Source: Paraspadella gotoi
Taxonomy: Eukaryota > Chaetognatha
NCBI GenBank assembly: GCA_051294375.1
Contig: CM119269.1
Span: 15,263,918 to 15,327,917, forward strand
Length of the DNA stretch: 64,000 nt
Direction: 5' to 3'
Part shown: one piece after another, positions 58,330-64,000 of the stretch
Position numbering within the stretch: the first letter of the stretch is position 1
Layout of the letters: each line of letters starts with the position of its first letter
Position numbers and translations under genes: made by a program
The notes under the pieces: model-generated
The model's input: only the letters and a program-made list of their open reading frames with translations
The model's database searches: none
Told to the model about the DNA's origin: nothing

Positions 58330-58640
58330 GGAAAAATGGCCGGAACGGCGATAATGGCCGGAAATGGTCAGCTAAGCCAACAATGACCGGAAATGGAGAC
58401 AAAAGCCGGAAACGGACGACAATGGGCGGAATGGCGATAATGGTCAGCTAAGGCGACAATGGCTAAGTCGGACCAATGGCCGGAAATGGCCCGACAATGG
58501 GCCGGGAATGACCGACAATTGGCGGGAATGGCTGACAAAGGCCCGAAATGGTCAGCAAAGGCTTACAATGGCCGGAAATAGCGACAAAAGCCGGACAATG
58601 TGCGGAAGTGGCCAAAAATGTTCTTCAATGGCTCATATCA
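58330..58640 (+). repeat. Minisatellite of tggccggaaa/tggccgacaa units, left arm
   Basis: About 27 imperfect 10-12-base units. Same array inverted at 61482-61795. Confidence 0.9.
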
Positions 58641-58886
58641 TCCCTCATCCCATGAAAAAATCAGAAGCAATTTACTTTATCATCCGACTTCATCGCTGAT
58701 AGGAAGAGAAAATATCGAGAGTGGTTTCTCGCGTGAAGAGGCAAAGTTATGAGATCGAAAATGATCGACAAAAAAGGAAACATAAAAGCCAACCGGTAAA
58801 ACAGTTACAAAGATCACAACGAAGGAATGAAATGAAAATGAAAATGAATGAAAAATGAATTTTTACATATAGCTGTGATAAGTAAT

Positions 58887-58980
58887 TTTAAAAAAAGAAA
58901 TATATATAATAATATGAATTAATGGTAAAAAACCTTTATGAAATATAAAAATAGAAAATAGTGAAACAAATAATTTTGCA
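58887..58980 (+). repeat. Dispersed repeat Y, copy 3 (mirror near 61135-61215)
   Basis: Shares tttatgaaatataaaaatag and aatagtgaaacaaataattt with the copy at 50003-50110. Confidence 0.5.
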
Positions 58981-59288
58981 TCATGAACGGGAAAAAGAAT
59001 TAACTGGTTGGTCAGGTTTGGTGATCGAAGTTGTAAAGTTGTTGTTGTTGTTGTTTAGACCGCTAAAACATCCGTGTATTTTAGGTTTATGCATGACAAT
59101 AGTTTCATTGTACCCAACACCGGCATCGCCGCCGCCGCCACCGCAGCCGCCGCCGCCGACAATTCCGGCGCCCGAGCACGAACTCGGCAACGTATTCCGC
59201 CTCTACAGAATCTTTCTTCTCTAATCAACTTATCACTGGAGAAAAAATTGAAAAGTCTGCAAGCCGAGCCACTCGGGAATGGAAGGAC

Positions 59289-59345
<57 letters not shown>

Positions 59346-59370
59346 AGAGAGAGAGGAGAGAGAGAGAGAA
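59289..59370 (+). repeat. (AG)n microsatellite, left arm
   Basis: AG array; the mirror position in the right arm is the 234-N gap with (CT)n at its edge. Confidence 0.95.
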
Positions 59371-59742
59371 TGAGAAAGGAAGATGGCGCGTTCGCTCTCT
59401 TCTTTCTTTTCGTTCTTCTCTTTCTTTCTTTCTTTCTTTCTTTTCTTCTATTCTCTGTCTTTCGCACTCTCTCTCTCTCCTCGAACGGTAACGGAGAGAA
59501 AACAAGAAATTTTTTTTAAAAATCGAACCTTTTTTAAGAGGTTTGTTTTGTTCTCGACGCCATCTTGAACGCGGTGGCATGGAAACGGATTCGATCGAAG
59601 ACGCCGACGACGACGAAGATGAGGGTCTGAAGAGCAAGAAATAAATCAGCATAAAAAGTAATAAATAAATGTCAAGCGAAGACGGAAAAAGAATTAAATC
59701 CAATCGAGAGACAGACAGAGAGAATCGATAAAGAAAAAGATC

Positions 59743-59754
59743 GTAGATAGATAG

Positions 59755-59799
<45 letters not shown>

Positions 59800-59845
59800 G
59801 ATCAGATAGATAGATAGATAGATAGATAGATTGATAGACGAATAG
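59743..59845 (+). repeat. (GATA)n microsatellite, left arm
   Basis: Over 20 GATA units; the mirror (ATCT)n at 60198-60234 is cut by the central gap. Confidence 0.95.
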
Positions 59846-59932
59846 ATAGATAGACGAATAAAAAAATAGGAAAAAAATTGTCGACGGTACGAAAAGTCAA
59901 AAGGGGTTAAGACAGAGAGAGGAAGAGAGGGA

Positions 59933-59934
59933 AG

Positions 59935-59974
<40 letters not shown>

Positions 59975-59979
59975 AGAGA

Positions 59980-60013
<34 letters not shown>

Positions 60014-60030
60014 GAAGAAGAGAGAGAGGT
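59933..60030 (+). repeat. (AG)n microsatellite, left arm
   Basis: Interrupted AG array in the part of the left arm that has no mirror, because the right contig starts in (ATCT)n. Confidence 0.95.
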
Positions 60031-60172
60031 GACATAAAGAAGCGTGAAGAATGAAAGTGGAACGATCCGATGTTGAAAGAAAAGAAAGAAGAAGGCCAAA
60101 AGAGACAGAGATAAAAAAAGAAAGAAAAAAAAAAGAAAATCGCAAGTCAACGTAAGGGGCGAGGAACGTCGG

Positions 60173-60197
60173 NNNNNNNNNNNNNNNNNNNNNNNNN
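60173..60197. other. Assembly gap, 25 N, at the centre of the inverted duplication
   Basis: Exactly 25 N; the two flanks are near-perfect inverse copies. Confidence 0.97.
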
Positions 60198-60234
<37 letters not shown>

Positions 60235-60339
60235 CGATCTTTTTCTTTATCGATCTCTCTGTCTGTCTCTCGATTGGATTTAATTCTTTTTCCGTCTTCG
60301 CTTGACAATTTATTTATTACTTTTTATGCTGATTTATTT

Positions 60340-60445
60340 CTTGCTCTTCAGACCCTCATCTTCGTCGTCGTCGGCGTCTTCGATCGAATCCGTTTCCATG
60401 CCAACCGCGTTCAAGATGGCGTCGAGAACGAAACAAACTCTTAAA
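60340..60445 (-). CDS. Candidate terminal exon with acidic tail (left-arm copy 59536-59644)
   Basis: After acctttttaag the minus frame gives VCFVLDAILNAVGMETDSIE then DADDDEDEGLKSKK and a TAA. The short acidic end with a Lys-rich terminus looks like a natural C-terminus. The left arm has a one-base loss upstream of the Met. On the plus strand an ATG ORF (MPTAFKMASRTKQTLKK) is an alternative. Confidence 0.3.
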
Positions 60446-60559
60446 AAGGTTCGATTTTTAAAAAATTCTTGTTTTCTCTCCGTTACCGTTTCGAGGAGAG
60501 AGAGAGAGTGCGAGAGAGACAGAGAAAGAAAGAAAAAAAGAAAGAAAGAAAGAAAGAAA

Positions 60560-60793
60560 NNNNNNNNNNNNNNNNNNNNNNNNNNNNNNNNNNNNNNNNN
60601 NNNNNNNNNNNNNNNNNNNNNNNNNNNNNNNNNNNNNNNNNNNNNNNNNNNNNNNNNNNNNNNNNNNNNNNNNNNNNNNNNNNNNNNNNNNNNNNNNNNN
60701 NNNNNNNNNNNNNNNNNNNNNNNNNNNNNNNNNNNNNNNNNNNNNNNNNNNNNNNNNNNNNNNNNNNNNNNNNNNNNNNNNNNNNNNNNNNNN
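60560..60793. other. Assembly gap, 234 N
   Basis: A sized gap between (GAAA)n and (CT)n; the left arm has (AG)n and (CTTT)n at the same place. Confidence 0.97.
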
Positions 60794-60814
60794 TCTCTCT
60801 CTCTCTCTCGTCCT

Positions 60815-61017
60815 TCCAATTCCCGATTGGCTCGGCTGCAGACTTTTCAATTTTTTTCTCCATTGATAAAGTTGATTAGGAGAAGAAAGATTCTGTAGAG
60901 GCGGAAGTACGTTGCCGAGTTCGTGCTCGGGCGCCGGAATTGTCGGCGGCGGCGGCTGCGGTGGCGGCGGCGGCGATGCCGGTGTTGGGTACAATGAAAC
61001 TATTGTCATGCATAAAC
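60815..61017 (-). CDS. Candidate Pro-rich exon (left-arm copy 59088-59290)
   Basis: Acceptor-like tattttgag, then LCMTIVSLYPTPASPPPPPQ, PPPPTIPAPEHELGN and LYQWRKKLKSLQPSQSG, running into (AG)n. The left-arm copy is frameshifted. The plus strand is also open here (Ala-rich), so strand is uncertain. Confidence 0.25.
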
Positions 61018-61481
61018 CTCAAAATACACGGATGTTTTAGCGGTCTAAACAACAACAACAACAACTTTACAACTCGATCACCAAACCTGACCAACCAGTT
61101 AATCTCTTTTTCCCGTTCATGATGCAAAATTATTTGTTTCACTATTTTCTATTTTTATATTTCATAAAGGTTTTTACCATTTAATTCATATTAATTATAT
61201 ATATTTCTTTTTTTTTAAAATTACTTATCACACTATATGTAAAAATTCATTTTTCATTCATTTTCATTTTCATTTCATTCCTTACGTTTGTGATCTTTGT
61301 AACTGTTTTACCGTTTTGCTTTTATGTTTCCTCTTTTTGTCGATCATTTTCGATCTTCATAACTTTGCCTCTTCACGCGAGAAACAACTCTCGATATTTT
61401 CTCTGTCAGCGATGAAGTCGGATTGATAAAGTAAATTGCTTCTATTTTTCATGGGATGAGGGATGATATGAGCCAATTGAA

Positions 61482-61795
61482 GAACATTTTTGGCCACTTC
61501 CGCACATTGTCGGCTTTTGTCGGCTATTTCCGGCCATTGTAAGCCTTTGCTGACCATTTCCGGCCTTTGTCAGCCATTCCCGCCAATTGTCGGTCATTCC
61601 CGCCCATTGTCGGCCATTTCCGGCCATTGTCCGACTTAGCCATTGTCGGCCTTAGCTGACCATTATCGGCCATTCCCGCCCATTGTCGTCCGTTTCCGGC
61701 CTTTGTCTGCCATTTCCGGTCATTGTTGGCCTTAGCTGACCATTTCCGGCCATTATCGGCCGTTTCCGGCCATTTTCCGTCTGGGTCTATATCTG
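61482..61795 (-). repeat. Minisatellite of tggccggaaa/tggccgacaa units, right arm
   Basis: Inverse copy of 58330-58640, with cleaner units. Confidence 0.9.
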
Positions 61796-61847
61796 GGTCG
61801 ATAACATCGATGTTCTCGACTTCGTCGATTTCGATCTGAACGATCTT
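61772..61847 (-). CDS. Candidate acidic exon next to the minisatellite (also at 58263-58337 in the left arm)
   Basis: After gcgcgagaag the minus frame reads IVQIEIDEVENIDVIDPDID then PDGKW and continues open through the minisatellite to a stop near 61533. The regular Ile/Asp pattern looks coding. The left arm has the same exon with one-base indels that break the frame. No family recognised. Confidence 0.3.
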
Positions 61848-62095
61848 CTCGCGCTTGCTTGCGTGCTTGCTTACTTGCGTGCTTGCTCTTCCATTAAATC
61901 GTTAGGAGCAATTCAAAAATGATCAGATAATTAAATAAACAAAATCTACCTGACTTTGAACACAATGCTTTTTTTTTTCTCTCTCGTTTTCATCGTCGAA
62001 TGAAAAAAAATCGAGAAAAGGGAATTTTTTCGCTGTCATTTCGGTTGTCAAAGCGAAAGCGATGACGACGACGGAAGACGACACTGATAACCGAT

Positions 62096-62096
62096 G

Positions 62097-62170
<74 letters not shown>
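62096..62170 (+). repeat. (GAT)n microsatellite, right arm
   Basis: Mirror of 57942-58006, about 10 bases longer. Confidence 0.95.
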
Positions 62171-62171
<1 letters not shown>

Positions 62172-64000
62172 CGACGATGTCAGATCGACTGTCGAAAAGG
62201 TGAACATCGACAACGGATTCCAAAGTTGACTTTTTTTTCTCGGCGAATTATGATTAAATAATAGATATATATACTATATAGTAGATATGTGTTTTTTTGT
62301 ATTAAAGGACCAAAAAAAAAAGTGAATTTCTTTTCTTTTCAGTTCTCGATCCACATTTTTCGCTCTTTCTCGTCTTTTTTTCCCATCATTTTTATCATTT
62401 TTATCAGAAAGACGAAGATACAATCGATCGAAGCGAACGGAGAGTGAATATGAGTTCTTTCCTTTTTTTTTTTTACTTGGGCGCGAGTACTCGCGAAACT
62501 AAAAGAAACTTGGGTGTAGGTCGGTCGGTCGGTTAAACAGTTAATACGTTTTTTAGTCAGTCCGTCAATCTGTCCCTCATAGGTTTAAATACTTGGCAAA
62601 CTTTCTTGGACATATCTTTCATTCTCTTCTCGTCACGTTAAATACTTTCAAAAATACGGGCAGAAAAAATATCATATTTAATCAATTACTATTACATCAA
62701 TAATCAAATGCTATTACATCAATAATCAATTACTATTACATCAATGATTCTACGGCACAAAGCCTCGGATTCGCCGTTCCTTGTTTTTATAAATGGAGTT
62801 GGGGGGGGGGGCGGGGATGGGAGGGTGTCGGAGATTTGTAGCCCGAATCTTTTTATGTTTAAGATGCGAACTCAGTCGCCGCTACCGGCTCGAGGAGAGA
62901 GCTACTTCCGCGTTACCCGAATAGATTCAGTTACATCCGGGGGATGAGATGAACAAGATCCGCGGTTCGGAGAGAGACCCTTTACATCCGGGCTTAGAAA
63001 TAAGGTGAGAATAAGAACCGGAAACGTCGAAAGAAAAAAAAAAGGAGAGTTTACGGTGCGTGTTTTGATTTTTATATGGAATCGGAATTTAAGACTCACA
63101 AAGATCGAAGAATGAAGAAAGAAGGTGAACGAGAGAGACCTCGGATTCACTCGGGAGCCAGTTATGTCCCGGATGTGAAAGGATCAAGTTACGTAGTTGA
63201 GGGTTTAGTATTTGGTTATTTAGAGATGTTTTTGTATATCAACTGAAAGGAATGATTCAATGATAAAAAAGGGAATAAGAAAAAATATACATATAACATT
63301 GTACTATTTGTAATATCAATAATTGAAAAAACTTGACTAAAGTCACTAGGTAGAAGTCAAATTAAACGCAGATGCCCTGTATAAAATGCCAAGATGGTTT
63401 ATTTATTGAATGAATAAATATTTGATAATTTATTGCCTTATACCTGTTTTATTAATATCGTATGGAGCGGATGGATAAATAGAGATTGTGACGGCCACGT
63501 TTGAACGGGTAGCAAAGAGAAGAAGGAAGAGGAGGAGGAGGAGGAGGAAGAGGATATGAATTGGGGAGGACGCTTTGTTCCAATCCGCGTCACAAACAGA
63601 AAAACGCGCCGAAGAGGTCACGTGACCTCAGAACGTGACGGATTTGAGTTTTTGTCGATGGCGATGATGAAGTGCGATCACGATGCGAACCTTTTGCGAA
63701 CGCGATGCGATCAAGATGCTGTCGTGGTGCGAACGCGTTTGCGAACGCCCATTCGTTCTCCCGAAGTTCTGAGGCAAATATTAATTCAACCTCCTTGGAA
63801 TTTTATAAAGAATTTAAAGACAAAATAAAATAAACACGATTATATTTGTTAATGACGGGAAGGCTTAACAAATATTTGCTATAAATTATGAATAGACACT
63901 GCGAATAACATAAAAGCGAAGGGATGAAAACTGACTAAAGGCGCGGGGAAAAAAATGAGGCGACCAAAATTGGCGAAAGTAAAAATCTCAGAGAAAATAT

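Larger units (their letters stand above)
56138..60172 (+). repeat. Left arm of a large inverted duplication
   Basis: Matches the reverse complement of 60198-64000 along its whole length; examples are 56360 against 63770, 57950 against 62130, 58330-58640 against 61790-61482, and 59080-59240 against 61017-60890. One-base losses are common in this arm. It extends left of 56138 opposite sequence beyond the window. Confidence 0.92.
60198..64000 (-). repeat. Right arm of a large inverted duplication
   Basis: Inverse copy of the left arm to the last base of the window (the end matches about 56138-56177 inverted). It includes a 234-N gap. Reading frames are longer here than in the left arm, so this copy may be the more accurate. 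Confidence 0.92.

Noticed and set aside
58330-58640. CRISPR-like regular array
   Set aside because: Units are 10-12 bases with no spacers, and the genome is eukaryotic.
59233-60150. 305-codon minus-strand ORF
   Set aside because: Translation of consecutive (CT)n, (TATC)n and (CTTT)n arrays; not conserved in the mirror arm.
60400-60450. MASRTKQTLKK resembles the start of histone H3
   Set aside because: Only five residues in a row agree, the next residues do not, and the mirror strand reads equally well; chance.

Overview
This window looks like nuclear DNA from an invertebrate animal. Spliced GC- and CpG-rich exons sit in AT-rich introns with GT..AG boundaries, there are long (AG)n/(CT)n microsatellites, dispersed repeats and runs of N, and there are no operons. 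The species cannot be fixed from the sequence.

1-22 kb: a minus-strand gene of at least four coding exons plus two alternative first exons (start codons at 20773 and 11961), running off the left edge. An arginine/glutamine/glutamate-rich helical segment and serine/proline-rich linkers suggest a MAP7/ensconsin-like microtubule-associated protein, but this is tentative. Its introns carry foldback elements, a small terminal-inverted-repeat element family, tRNA-derived SINEs, and a telomere-like (GTTAGGGGTAAGTTAAC)n minisatellite at 19.2-20.0 kb.

22-26 kb: a clear TAB2/TAB3 homologue (TAK1-binding ubiquitin reader) on the plus strand, four coding exons, 928 residues, with an N-terminal CUE domain split by intron 1, a long serine-rich middle, a C-terminal coiled coil and a C-terminal NZF zinc finger. 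It is head-to-head with the minus-strand gene.

28.8-36.0 kb: a clear class A GPCR related to GPR22, rebuilt from 11 coding exons whose phases all agree (654 residues), with DRY, CWGP and HPVLY motifs and a long low-complexity tail.

36-40 kb: isolated candidate first or internal exons of unrecognised genes on both strands.

40.5-64 kb: poor assembly. Three gaps of exactly 25 N look like unknown-size joins; two of them separate sequence that is duplicated on both sides (40.8-46.1 kb), and the third is the exact centre of a large inverted duplication (56.1-60.17 against 60.2-64.0 kb). Candidate exons here are short, acidic or low-complexity and often frameshifted; they may be pieces of one plus-strand gene, but no family is recognised.

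No rRNA, functional tRNA, CRISPR array or viral gene was found. The two confident genes act in signalling: TAB2/3 links ubiquitin chains to the kinase TAK1, and GPR22 is an orphan receptor. There is no sign that they work together.
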